A stretch of 44,995 bases of DNA, taken from NCBI GenBank assembly GCA_021771675.1, contig JAETOP010000017.1, positions 1-44,995 of the forward strand. Reading direction: 5' to 3'. Both the position numbers and the translations under genes were made by a program. The notes below the pieces were generated by a model. That model was not told where the DNA came from, made no database searches, and saw nothing but the letters and a program-made list of their open reading frames with translations. The DNA comes from Oscillospiraceae bacterium. GTDB taxonomy: Bacteria > Bacillota_A > Clostridia > Oscillospirales > Oscillospiraceae. Positions 31,223 to 39,592 of the stretch are shown piece after piece. Within the stretch, counting starts at the first letter, position 1. Every line of letters begins with the position of its first letter.

Positions 31223-33307
31223 CTAATTATGGGAGGAGACACGCTTTACCACTGCCAGTCCGGCCAGCAGCACCAACGCCCATACCCCCAAACTCAGCCA
31301 CTGGAGCTGTTGGTTTTGCCCTGCGCCATCCGGAAATCCCTCCGGCCGAGAGCCGCCTCTGGGGGCTGCAGGTGTCTGGGGCTCTGCCGCTGTCTCCCCT
31401 GCATCTGTGGCCCCACTTCCTTGGGAGCCAGCGAAATCGCCCTGGGGCCGCCCCGGGCCCCCGCTGCTGCCCGGGGCAGCTGCTTGCTCTGAGTCGCCCG
31501 TCTGTCCGGGGCTGGTTGCCTGCCCCGGGTTGGCCGTCTGTCCGGGGGTAGTTGCCTGTCCTGGACCGGACTGGGGGAACCCGCCGCCTCGGTTTGAATT
31601 CATGCAGCCCATATCCTCTGTGGAGATGTCGCTGGCATCCACCAGGTTGGCGCTATTTTCCTGCCTTGCCTGGGTTGAGGAGGCTATGCTTCCCTCCAGC
31701 TGTCCCCGAATGCTCTCACAGCGCCGGGCACAGAAGGTTTGCAGGGTGTCCACAGCCTTTTCGAATTCCTCCATGTCATAGAACTTTGATTCGTCCGCCT
31801 CCAGGTAAGGCGTAATCATCTCCTGCACCCGGGCGATTTCCGCTTCCAGCCAGCCGCTCTCAATGTTCTCCGTGATAAAGGCATCATAGATTTCATGGTA
31901 GTGTTCCAGAGAAGCTTCATCGGAGAAGATCCAGGCGATCAGCGGCCGGGACTCGACCGTACCGCCGCTGACGGGGGAGTCAATAGCGCTGTTCACCGTG
32001 GAGGTGGCATTGGTCGAAACAGAGAAGCCGCCAAAGGCCAGATTATAGTCCCAGGGAATGATGGACAGTTGCCCATTCTCCTCATAGAGATAGTAGTTGT
32101 GCACCATCATTCCGGTATAACTGTCGTCATTGCACAGGAAATTGTGCACCGCCAGGTAACGGATTACCTCATCGGTATCCACCGTACTGTCAATGTCTTC
32201 CTGGTTATTCAGCTTCCGCAGTGCCTCAATCAGACGCTGCTTATCCCTTTTCGTCAGCTTGGTTTTCGCATTGTCAAAGATATTGGGGTAGCTGTCGGGA
32301 TCGTCATCGGAGTAGATCAGCTTCACATCGTCATTGCCCATGCCGAAGTTAAACCTGCCAAAGCCGCCGCCATCCGGCATGGTAGGAAAGCTGCCATCGG
32401 AGGGCATCTGCCCCGCCTCGGGCATCGCCGGAACGCCTGATTCCCCCTGCTGCGGCATAAAATCACCGCCGGGCATCCCGGAGGAATTTCCAAAGTCCGG
32501 CATCTGGGTTCCCCCGGAGGCGCTGCCCCCGCCGGAGGGTGAAAAGTCTCCTCCAGGCGCTCCCGAGGAGCCTCCAAAACCACCTTGGGGGGATGCAGGC
32601 GATTCATTGGCGGGGGGATTTTTGCTGTCAGAAGCGCCTGTGCGGAATTGATCCATTTCAAAGTCCCGGCCGTTGCCCCGGCCGCCTCCAAAGGACATGC
32701 TGTCCGGCTTGTACAGCTCTCCCCCGCTCATGCCGTTACGCTCCAGGAAGCCGTCCTCCACCCCCTCCACTGCCAGGTACACCCCCCAGGGCTCACCATT
32801 GACACTGATCTGTACATAGCTGCACAAAGGCGATGGTACGTCCATTTGGTTCATCAGGGTATAGGCCAGATAATCCTTCATCATGGTGGCATCCTGAATC
32901 AGGTTATTCAGGCTCAGCTTGTCAAGGCCATGATAGCTCATTCCCTCCACATAGTGGTCAAACTCGATCTTGAAAGAATACCGGGTGCTGCCAAGGCTGG
33001 CCACGGAGGACAGGGAGGTATTGCCCTTGGCACGGATGGCCACATTGTAATACTTTTCCCCATCCACAGTCACATTGCAGTCCACGTATTCCTCACTCTG
33101 AGCATTTTCAATCAGAGCGTCCCAGTCACGAACCTCAATGTCAATGGTATGAACCCGGGAAGCGTCAAACAGCGATGACTCATAGCCCACCGAATGTCCC
33201 ACCTCTCCCCGGGCGGTACCGGCCATGCCCCAGAGCAATGTGGCAGCAAGCAGCATGACCACCAGCATGATACAGCAGATTCTGTCGATGTATTTACTTC
33301 GGAGCAT
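31223..33307 (-). CDS. Exported CotH-family kinase-like protein
   Basis: A 694-residue membrane-anchored protein. Residues 1-35 hold a signal/anchor helix. Then follows a CotH domain: VHTIDIEVRDWDALIENA, VAIRAKGNTSLSSVASLGSTRYSFKIEFD, LNNLIQDATMMKDYLAYTLMN, and the Mg-binding block SIIPWDYNLAFGGF (about residue 415). Between about 205 and 320 the fold is interrupted by a Gly/Pro/Ser/Met-rich linker (GGDF, MPDGGGFGRF). The C-terminal region from about 575 carries PGQATTPGQTANPGQAT repeats and ends in a transmembrane helix and a basic tail (VVKRVSSHN). CotH proteins phosphorylate secreted proteins in spore-formers. ATG 33307 is 11 bases after the DUF4956 stop, in the VTC-DUF4956-CotH operon. 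The target here is unknown. Confidence 0.88.
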   Translation of the reverse strand: MLRSKYIDRICCIMLVVMLLAATLLWGMAGTARGEVGHSVGYESSLFDASRVHTIDIEVRDWDALIENAQSEEYVDCNVTVDGEKYYNVAIRAKGNTSLSSVASLGSTRYSFKIEFDHYVEGMSYHGLDKLSLNNLIQDATMMKDYLAYTLMNQMDVPSPLCSYVQISVNGEPWGVYLAVEGVEDGFLERNGMSGGELYKPDSMSFGGGRGNGRDFEMDQFRTGASDSKNPPANESPASPQGGFGGSSGAPGGDFSPSGGGSASGGTQMPDFGNSSGMPGGDFMPQQGESGVPAMPEAGQMPSDGSFPTMPDGGGFGRFNFGMGNDDVKLIYSDDDPDSYPNIFDNAKTKLTKRDKQRLIEALRKLNNQEDIDSTVDTDEVIRYLAVHNFLCNDDSYTGMMVHNYYLYEENGQLSIIPWDYNLAFGGFSVSTNATSTVNSAIDSPVSGGTVESRPLIAWIFSDEASLEHYHEIYDAFITENIESGWLEAEIARVQEMITPYLEADESKFYDMEEFEKAVDTLQTFCARRCESIRGQLEGSIASSTQARQENSANLVDASDISTEDMGCMNSNRGGGFPQSGPGQATTPGQTANPGQATSPGQTGDSEQAAAPGSSGGPGRPQGDFAGSQGSGATDAGETAAEPQTPAAPRGGSRPEGFPDGAGQNQQLQWLSLGVWALVLLAGLAVVKRVSSHN

Positions 33308-33318
33308 TGCCCCTCACC

Positions 33319-33990
33319 TCAACTCAGATAATCGCCGTTGTAGCTGACCAGCACAGCGCTGTTCACCCCCGGCAGCTGGGAAAGCTCCACAATAAATCGG
33401 GCATTCTCGTCTTTCAGAAGCACCTCATAGCTCATTTCGATGGAGCCATTCTGCACCGACTCACTTTTAAGCACCGCACGGGAAACATGACTGCGCAGGA
33501 ACTTGCCTGCTTCCTCCTCGGCCTTGCCGTCTGTACAGCAAATGACGGCGATAAAAGGCTTTTTCGCAGATTTATGGTTGCAGAAGAGGATCATGATGAT
33601 ACCAATAATCACGCTACCAAAAACAGCCAGAGGAATCATTCCCGCTGCCAGCACAATGCCAGCCGCAATGGCCCAAAACAGGAACGCAATGTCCATAGGC
33701 TCCTTAATGGCCGTGCGGAACCGGACAATGGACAGAGCGCCGACCATGCCCAGGGACAGCACCACGTTGGAGGTTACAGCCAAAATTACCATGGTGGTAA
33801 TCATCGTCATCGCAATCAAAGAGCCGCCGAAGGCCTGGGAAAACATCACCCCGGAATAGGTCTTTTTATACACGAAGAAAATGAACAGTCCAAGGAAAAA
33901 GGACAGCACCAGAGCCACAGCCATGTCTGTCAGCGATACTGCGGTCACGTTCTCCAGGAAGGAGGACTTGAAAATGTCATTGAAGGTCAT
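33319..33990 (-). CDS. DUF4956 membrane protein
   Basis: A 223-residue protein with about four transmembrane helices in the first 140 residues and a soluble C-terminal domain (FIAVICCTDGKAEEEAGKFL...SVQNGSIEMSYEVLL), as in DUF4956 proteins. MVGALSIVRFRTAIKEPMDIAFLFWAI is the family core. It is the usual partner of VTC-domain and CotH genes. AAGGAAGAAA precedes ATG 33990. Its function is unknown; a membrane scaffold or transporter for the VTC/CotH products is the usual guess. Confidence 0.85.
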   Translation of the reverse strand: MTFNDIFKSSFLENVTAVSLTDMAVALVLSFFLGLFIFFVYKKTYSGVMFSQAFGGSLIAMTMITTMVILAVTSNVVLSLGMVGALSIVRFRTAIKEPMDIAFLFWAIAAGIVLAAGMIPLAVFGSVIIGIIMILFCNHKSAKKPFIAVICCTDGKAEEEAGKFLRSHVSRAVLKSESVQNGSIEMSYEVLLKDENARFIVELSQLPGVNSAVLVSYNGDYLS

Positions 33991-34028
33991 ATAAATTTCT
34001 TCCTTTCATTTTTATCCCTGTGGGGGAC

Positions 34029-34742
34029 TCAATAGTATACACGGCAGGCAGCATATTTGGAAAATGCGGTGCTCTGTCGGCTTTTGAGGGCAACTGCCTG
34101 ACGGATGATGCTGGGCAGATATTCATCCCACTTAACTTCCAGCAGCATCACATTGTCCTCAATGGGCAGGGTCAGGCCCCGGGGCTCCAGGAACTGATCC
34201 GGCCGCCCCGCACGGATGTTCCAGTCAATGGTCACACGGACATTGCCCGGCCCATACACGAAGGGCACACGCTTGTACTCCACAACCACCTTTGGCCGCA
34301 GTCCTCGCACCTTCATATCCACATACAGCGCCACCAGCAGCGGCCTTCCACAGGTGGCCATCCAGCCGGTATCTCCGGACAGAATCCGGCGGGTTTCCTC
34401 CAGCGTCAATACCTCCTGGGGTTTCGCCCCCACGCCGTCCCGCTTGATTTTGCATTCCAGTACAATGTAGCTCAGGTCCTCGTTGTAATATCGGATGCGG
34501 TACTTCTTTCGCTGATTCACCCCGTCCAGCTTCTCGTGCAGGGCCGTGTCCTGGAGGTCATCAAAGTAGAGGCTGCGGATTAAATAGTATCCTCCATTTT
34601 TGGCAGCGTTGGGGTCAGGCCGTGCCACCGCACTTAAATTGGTACGAATTGCCGCAGCATCCGCCGGTGTGATGATATGCTTGATTTCGTGGCGATATTC
34701 CAAAGCATTCACCACCTTTCTGAAATAAGATGGCTTTATCAT
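34029..34742 (-). CDS. VTC-domain (polyphosphate polymerase-like) protein
   Basis: A 237-residue cytoplasmic protein of the VTC/triphosphate tunnel family. The tunnel is built by alternating charged strands: ALEYRHEIKHIIT, YLIRSLYFDD, KKYRIRYYN, VLECKIKRDGVGAK, KVVVEYKRVPFVY, VRVTIDWNIRA and VMLLEVKWDEYLP. Eukaryotic VTC4 makes polyphosphate from ATP; the bacterial CotH-linked versions are untested to my knowledge. Start 34742 has AAAAGGA at correct spacing and begins MIKPSYFRKVVNALEYRHE; the ATG at 34751 lies too close to that site. It is first in the VTC-DUF4956-CotH operon. Confidence 0.85.
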   Translation of the reverse strand: MIKPSYFRKVVNALEYRHEIKHIITPADAAAIRTNLSAVARPDPNAAKNGGYYLIRSLYFDDLQDTALHEKLDGVNQRKKYRIRYYNEDLSYIVLECKIKRDGVGAKPQEVLTLEETRRILSGDTGWMATCGRPLLVALYVDMKVRGLRPKVVVEYKRVPFVYGPGNVRVTIDWNIRAGRPDQFLEPRGLTLPIEDNVMLLEVKWDEYLPSIIRQAVALKSRQSTAFSKYAACRVYY

Positions 34743-34901
34743 AGCGCTCATTCCTTTTCTGTACCTTAAATTTCCGTCATAACTGTGTAAAAAAGTCGGG
34801 CCTTTCACAAAATAGTGTGCTTATTGGTTGCACTGGTGCCTACGGCACCCATGCCCCCCTTGTGTAAAGGGGGCATGTACTCTATTCCACTCGATGTTCT
34901 G
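34743..34901. other. Intergenic hairpin-rich region
   Basis: This region lies upstream of the VTC gene. It holds a GGTGCCTACGGCACC hairpin (about 34838-34852) and a second one, TGCCCCCTTGTGTAAAGGGGGCA, just after it. Neither has a T-run in a terminator position. These look like dispersed palindromic repeat debris. Confidence 0.4.
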
Positions 34902-34968
34902 CCGCAAAAACGTCACCGGGCCGAGTTTGGGGGTAACGACCACAGACCGGCCCCGTGCGAACTGGCAG
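34902..34968 (+). repeat. ~67-bp intergenic repeat, copy 2
   Basis: Reads CACCGGGCCGAGTTTGGGGG, then TAACGACCACAGACC and CGTGCGAACTGGCAG on the plus strand. It is the inverted partner of 30785-30852, on the other side of the VTC-DUF4956-CotH operon. Confidence 0.7.
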
Positions 34969-34990
34969 CGGGCCCTGCCCGCCGCAAAAC

Positions 34991-35023
34991 AGGAAAAGCC
35001 CGGCGGGCACAGGCCCGCCGGGC
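34991..35023 (-). terminator. Terminator of the secreted GH3 gene
   Basis: GCCCGGCGGGC (34998-35008), loop ACAG, GCCCGCCGGGC (35013-35023): a perfect 11-bp GC stem. On the minus strand TTTTCCTG follows. Confidence 0.8.
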
Positions 35024-35045
35024 AAACCGGGTAGGATACTAAAGA

Positions 35046-37559
35046 TTATTCAACAGTAATGGTGGTGCTCAGATCACCAACGGAGATGGTGTGCTCACCG
35101 GCCTCCAGGATCAGGTCAAGGGTGATAACCCGGAACTGGCCCTCGGCAACACCGACGAACTTCTGGGCAGCAACAGCGCCGTCAACCAGGACTTCCACGT
35201 CCAGGGAACCTGCGCCGCCGTTGTTCTTGGCAACGAAGCAGATCTCGACAGGCTCGCCAGCGGGGGCAAAGTTGGACTTCACCAGTCTGGTTCTCACACG
35301 GCCGTTCTGCTCGTACTCTTCCATAACAGCCTTCTGCGGCACAGTCAGCAGGCTCAGCTGGATGTCAGCGGGCTCACTGTAGCGGATGCCATAGGAATCA
35401 GTGTACAGAACGTCACCCAAGTTGTTGGGCATCTCAATGGCGGGGTTCTCCTTGGCCAGCATTGCCATGTACAGCCGGACAGGGTTGGTCACGCCGATGT
35501 CGTCCTGCAGCTCGCCCCAGGACAGGTTCTTGCCGTCAGCAGTGTAGCCAACCTCGAACAGGGTGGTGCCGGCGGGCTCCTTCTCGCCAGTCAGCATCTG
35601 CATGACAACGGCGGGCTTCACATAACGGTAGAAGGAACCAACCGAGGAACCGTGGTCAGGAGTGTTGATGTAGGTCAGCTGAGCAAAGGCATTGGCAGCC
35701 AGCAGGTCGGCGGCAGTGGGCTCGCCGGCGGAGTTGGTGGACTGGATCAGAACCACGAAGGGCTTGCCAGCAGCCTGAGCGTCCTCGACCATGTAGTCAT
35801 AGGCGTCGTTGTATTCGGTGATCTGGAACACGCAGACATCGGCCTCGGCCATGTCTTCCACGGGGGTAACATACTCGGACAGGACAGTAGCGGTGGCATC
35901 CAGGATGTTGCTGTTGTTGCTGTCGAAGTAGACCTTGGCGCCCTTCTGGATGGGCAGAACACCGTCATTCTTCAGCAGAATGGTGGACTCCACCATGACC
36001 TGCTCTTCCATAGCGATGATCTCGGGGCGGCGGTAGTTATCGATATCCTCGGTGCTCATGGGGATCTTCTGCTCAGCCTTGTAGGCATCGGTGCCGATCA
36101 GGTTCAGCAGGGTCTCCCAGTCACGGTACTGGTTGTCGAACAGGCCGTAGGCAAACTTGGTCTTCAGAACACGGCCCACATGCACATCCAGGTCGGCCTC
36201 GGTGACCAGGCCTTCATTGACAGCCTGCACGATAACGGCGGGCCGGGCGGGCATGAACAGGTCAGCGTAGGCTTCGTCATTCAGATCGGTGCCAGGAACG
36301 CCGCCGGAGCAGGAGAACATGTCAACACCGGCATTCAGAATCAGAGCATAGCGCTCAACCAGGCTCAGGGTGGAGATGTCGGTGCCGTCACGGAGGATAC
36401 CGGTCTGGGTCATCAGTCTGGAGTCACCCAGAGGCCAGTCCAGGCAGACGACGCCTTCATAGCCCAGCTCGTTGCGGAGAATATCGTAGGTATCCTTGTC
36501 CATGTAGCCCTGGACACCGTCAGTCACGCCAATGTTGTTGTTGGTCATGATATACTGGGTGCCGGCATCGATGGCAGCCTGCCAGCCGATCTTCCAGGAG
36601 TCGATCAGGTCGGCGGGGGACTTGGCGGCGATGTAAGAGTTACGGCCGCCACGGGCGATGAAGTGCTTGGTGTGGGACTGGAAGCCGTTGTCCTCATAGG
36701 CTCTGGTCTCAGCATCGGTCATCACAGCGATGTAGCTGGGATCGTCGCCGTACCAGGAGCCGATCTCATTGCCGTAGCCGTGGAAGGTCTGATGGTAGCC
36801 GATGGCAACGGATTCCTTGGAATACTCGGAAACCAGATTGTACAGCAGCTCGGGATCATGCGTGACGCCCAGAGCATAGTGGGGCATGTCGATCATGCCG
36901 CCCCAGGTATTGTAGGAACGGTCGCCGGAGAAGGTGGCGGGGATGCCCAGACGGGTGTCTTCCGCATAGGTCTGGAGCCGGTTGAAGATGTCCAGCTGAT
37001 CCTTGGGGGTACCGGTCAGAGCGGCGATGAAGGTATTGACGTACAGATCCTGAATCTGATACGCAGTGGGCTGGAACTGGAGGCCGTTCACCTCAACACG
37101 GGGCTCACGGGCGTTGATTGCGGGATGCTCCAGGGAAACGACAGAGGCGCTTGCCGCAACAGCTGCATCGCTGCCGCCGCCGCCGAAGCCGGCGATGTCA
37201 GCATTGAAGTCGGTGACGGTGGAGCCGTTCTGTCCGGCAATGCAGGCGAACAGCAGGGCGCCAGCCTTCTCATCCAGAGTCATCTGGGTCAGCAGGTCAG
37301 CAACACGGGCGTCCACATCCTGGCGCCAGTCCTCGTAAACATCGAGGGAACCGTTGCCATTCAGGTCCTTGAAGTACAGACCATCCACCTGGATGAACTT
37401 GTCTGCAGAGGCGGCGCTCAGTGCAGCCTGAGTCTCGGTGGCCTCTACATAATAGAAGCCGGAAGCGCTCTCTTTGATGGCGGCATCATCTGCGAAAGAG
37501 GGTACGCAGACCATGCTCAGAACCATGGCAAGAACAAGCAGCAATGCAATTTTCTTCAT
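35046..37559 (-). CDS. Secreted GH3 glycoside hydrolase A
   Basis: An 837-residue exported beta-glycosidase-type enzyme. MKKIALLLVLAMVLSMVCVP is a signal peptide cleaved near SFA-DD. GLYFKDLNGNGSLDVYEDWR is an EF-hand-like calcium loop, followed by the GH3 barrel opening (VDARVADLLTQMTLDEKAG). In the barrel, GDRSYNTWGG and TKHFIARGGRNSYIAAKSPADL line the substrate pocket. GVVCLDWPLGDSRLM carries the probable nucleophile Asp (GH3 usually SDW). The C-terminal GH3 domain has the MVESTILLKNDGVLPI block and an HGSS..SF(Y) loop. The last ~75 residues are a small beta domain (AKNNGGAGSLDVEVLVDGAV...VAEGQFRVITLDL) shared with hydrolase B. Start 37559 follows AAAAGGAGAAGAG; longer starts lack a signal peptide. 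The substrate is unknown. Confidence 0.9.
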   Translation of the reverse strand: MKKIALLLVLAMVLSMVCVPSFADDAAIKESASGFYYVEATETQAALSAASADKFIQVDGLYFKDLNGNGSLDVYEDWRQDVDARVADLLTQMTLDEKAGALLFACIAGQNGSTVTDFNADIAGFGGGGSDAAVAASASVVSLEHPAINAREPRVEVNGLQFQPTAYQIQDLYVNTFIAALTGTPKDQLDIFNRLQTYAEDTRLGIPATFSGDRSYNTWGGMIDMPHYALGVTHDPELLYNLVSEYSKESVAIGYHQTFHGYGNEIGSWYGDDPSYIAVMTDAETRAYEDNGFQSHTKHFIARGGRNSYIAAKSPADLIDSWKIGWQAAIDAGTQYIMTNNNIGVTDGVQGYMDKDTYDILRNELGYEGVVCLDWPLGDSRLMTQTGILRDGTDISTLSLVERYALILNAGVDMFSCSGGVPGTDLNDEAYADLFMPARPAVIVQAVNEGLVTEADLDVHVGRVLKTKFAYGLFDNQYRDWETLLNLIGTDAYKAEQKIPMSTEDIDNYRRPEIIAMEEQVMVESTILLKNDGVLPIQKGAKVYFDSNNSNILDATATVLSEYVTPVEDMAEADVCVFQITEYNDAYDYMVEDAQAAGKPFVVLIQSTNSAGEPTAADLLAANAFAQLTYINTPDHGSSVGSFYRYVKPAVVMQMLTGEKEPAGTTLFEVGYTADGKNLSWGELQDDIGVTNPVRLYMAMLAKENPAIEMPNNLGDVLYTDSYGIRYSEPADIQLSLLTVPQKAVMEEYEQNGRVRTRLVKSNFAPAGEPVEICFVAKNNGGAGSLDVEVLVDGAVAAQKFVGVAEGQFRVITLDLILEAGEHTISVGDLSTTITVE

Positions 37560-37721
37560 AAGTACTCTTCTCCTTTTCATTTTGCTTTTTGAATTCGAAA
37601 GCGGCGCAGGAGGGAAACCAAAGACCTCCTTTCTTTTTTCATAGAGCGCAAATTCGCCCCACACATTCCCAATCCATGAGCCAACTTGGTCTTCATTTAT
37701 ATATTTTATCCTCTTTCCTTA

Positions 37722-37796
37722 ATTATAATTAGGAAAATACGATACATACTGTTGAAAAATAGAAGCAAAACTGTTTTGACCAGAAAAATGCGGCAC
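37722..37796 (-). promoter_or_regulatory. Promoter and operator region of GH3 hydrolase A
   Basis: A minus-strand TATAAT occupies 37727-37722. Immediately upstream lies the operator-like GGAAAATACGATAC (37732-37745). A second half-like site, GAAAAATGCGGCAC, sits at 37783-37796, about 51 bases (five helical turns) away. No -35 matches consensus, which suits an AraC-type activator binding direct repeats. The leader from here to the start at 37559 is about 155 bases. Confidence 0.5.
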
Positions 37797-37914
37797 ATTT
37801 TCTTGGAAATATCAATCCACACGCTGTCATATTTGCACAAAAAGCACCTTGTTTTATTGTAAATAATACGCATTGAGTGTAATTTCTGCACAAACAGGAT
37901 TTCTTTCTAAGGTG

Positions 37915-39348
37915 TTATGAAGCCTCCGCAAAGCGCAGTACTGCACCTTTGGACGTGGCAATCTCTTTGTCCAGTGTATTCCCCGTCAGCAGCGTTTCGT
38001 TCATCTCCCCTTGGGCTTCGATGCAGTTACCTGCACTGCCGGTAATGGTATTTCCGCTGATGCGGCTGTAGGCAATGTCCCGCAGGTACAGGCCGCAGGA
38101 GCCGCTGCCCTGGATGGTATTGTCCATCAGGTTAAAGGGGACGTCGCCATAGGCCATCACCGCCACCCAGTTGTCCTCCAGCAGGTTATTCGCAAAGATG
38201 GTGGGAGAACCGTCCAGGCGGGCGGCGCAGATGGTGCAGCCCCGGAAAGTGCAGCCCAGGATCAGCATGTCATTTTCCTTCTGGATGTTCATGCCGTTCT
38301 CGCAGTCGATGGCCTGACAGCGGTAAATCTGGCAGTGGTTGCCAGCCGCAAAGAAATATCCCTGTCCTGTGGAGGTCACGACGCAGTCCTTCACCAGGCC
38401 GCCATCCACCTTGGAATAGAAAATTCCCTGATCGCATTCATCGGCACGGCTGTTCTGCACCGTCACATTCCGGCAGGCACGGATGTCGATGCCGTGATTG
38501 GTTCCCCTGGTGGCGCATCCGTCCACCACTGCCTGCTCCAGCTTGGCCAGGTAGATGCCGAAGACGCCGCATTCATCGGCACGGCTGTTTTCCACCCGGA
38601 CATTGTCGCAGTATATAATCTCCATGCCCATACTGGCCTGGGAAACATCCGCATTGCGCACCAGCACCTCGGCGCAGTCCGCAATCAGAATCTCCCCCGC
38701 ATTCTCCGGCGCCACAACGCTCTGCTGCCCGGCGGCATAGAACAGGGGCTTCCCGTTAACTGTACAGTCGGTGATGGTGTGGGTGGTGAAGAAATCACGG
38801 GACTCCCCCACTTCAAACAGGCCAGTGAGCACAGGAACCAGATGGCTTGTCTCCGAAAGCGGAGGGCCTGCCACAGCGATGCCGCAGCCGGTGAAGGCGC
38901 AATTACGGAAGGCCGCCCCCCGAATGCCGCCCATCCAGGCTCCACAGGAGGAAGTTCGCCAGGCCGGATCGGCCAGCAGAATGCTGCAATCCTCCACCGT
39001 CACGTTGTCGCCGATCAGATAGAGTCCTGTACGCCGAAACCGGATTTCCAGGCCCTGAATGGTCACGCCGTCAGCCTCCACCCGGAAGGCCATCTTCATG
39101 GCAGGAGCATCCACCACGGGATGCGCCCCCTCCTGGGGCCGGATGGTCACGCCCCTGGCCACTGTCAGGGGGAAGGTCTCCTCCGGCTCCCCATAGTAGC
39201 CGTCAGCCAGCTCCAGAATATCCCCGTCCTTCGCCTGTGCCAGGGCAGCCGTCAGCCCTCCGGGAGAAACGGCAAAGGTTTCCGCCCCCACAGACGGGGC
39301 AAGAAGCATCATCAAAAACAGTACAAAAACCACAAATCCTTTTCTCAT
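37915..39348 (-). CDS. Secreted right-handed parallel beta-helix protein
   Basis: A 477-residue exported protein with signal peptide MRKGFVVFVLFLMMLLAPSV (cleaved near GAE). The mature part opens FAVSPGGLTAALAQAKDGDILELADGYY, the usual beta-helix capping segment. It then shows at least ten turns of the NosD/pectate-lyase type, each with an N-x-V/T-V-x-x-C/N-x-h pattern (VTIQGLEIRF, VTVEDCSIL, VRVENSRADECGVFG, VTVQNSRADECDQGI, CGLYLRDIAYSRISGN). Such proteins are polysaccharide lyases, epimerases or binding proteins; no lyase Lys/Arg motif was recognised. AGGAGGT precedes ATG 39348. No clear terminator follows its stop at 37915. Confidence 0.82.
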   Translation of the reverse strand: MRKGFVVFVLFLMMLLAPSVGAETFAVSPGGLTAALAQAKDGDILELADGYYGEPEETFPLTVARGVTIRPQEGAHPVVDAPAMKMAFRVEADGVTIQGLEIRFRRTGLYLIGDNVTVEDCSILLADPAWRTSSCGAWMGGIRGAAFRNCAFTGCGIAVAGPPLSETSHLVPVLTGLFEVGESRDFFTTHTITDCTVNGKPLFYAAGQQSVVAPENAGEILIADCAEVLVRNADVSQASMGMEIIYCDNVRVENSRADECGVFGIYLAKLEQAVVDGCATRGTNHGIDIRACRNVTVQNSRADECDQGIFYSKVDGGLVKDCVVTSTGQGYFFAAGNHCQIYRCQAIDCENGMNIQKENDMLILGCTFRGCTICAARLDGSPTIFANNLLEDNWVAVMAYGDVPFNLMDNTIQGSGSCGLYLRDIAYSRISGNTITGSAGNCIEAQGEMNETLLTGNTLDKEIATSKGAVLRFAEAS

Positions 39349-39466
39349 CGTAAAATACCTCCTGAATAAAAAACCGGTCGACTTTCTGTTCTGTGCTTAT
39401 CGGGTTAACTCACAAAGTTTATATGGTGAATTCTGGGTTTGACCTGTTGGCTGCGCCACGGCGCCC

Positions 39467-39505
39467 AAGGCTCCCCCTCTGGGGAGCTGTCATGCGAACA
39501 GCATA
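39467..39505. repeat. Partial copy of a dispersed palindromic (REP-like) element
   Basis: AAGGCTCCCCCTCTGGGGAG followed by CTGTCATGCGAACAGCATAA resembles the start of a dispersed GGCTCCCC-type palindrome common in clostridial intergenic regions. It shares the GGCTCCCC core with the MITE-like element at 30891, but only this part is present. Confidence 0.4.
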
Positions 39506-39524
39506 ACTGATAGAGAACGAAATA

Positions 39525-39551
39525 AAAGGGAGCGGGCATTGCTGCCCGCTC
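39525..39551 (-). terminator. Terminator of the CBM9-like gene
   Basis: GAGCGGGCA (39530-39538), loop TTGC, TGCCCGCTC (39543-39551). On the minus strand the stem is followed by CCTTTTATTT. Confidence 0.8.
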
Positions 39552-39592
39552 AAAAGGAGGATGGAAATGAAGAGACTAATAAACGCTATGCT

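Noticed and set aside
31530..31565. Repeated CCCGGG/PGQ-type units suggesting a CRISPR or minisatellite
   Set aside because: They encode the PGQ repeats of the CotH stalk; no regular repeat-spacer pattern.
35091..37592. 833-codon plus-strand frame opposite GH3 hydrolase A
   Set aside because: Antisense shadow of a clear GH3 gene; the translation is low-complexity V/G/H/L-rich with no domain.
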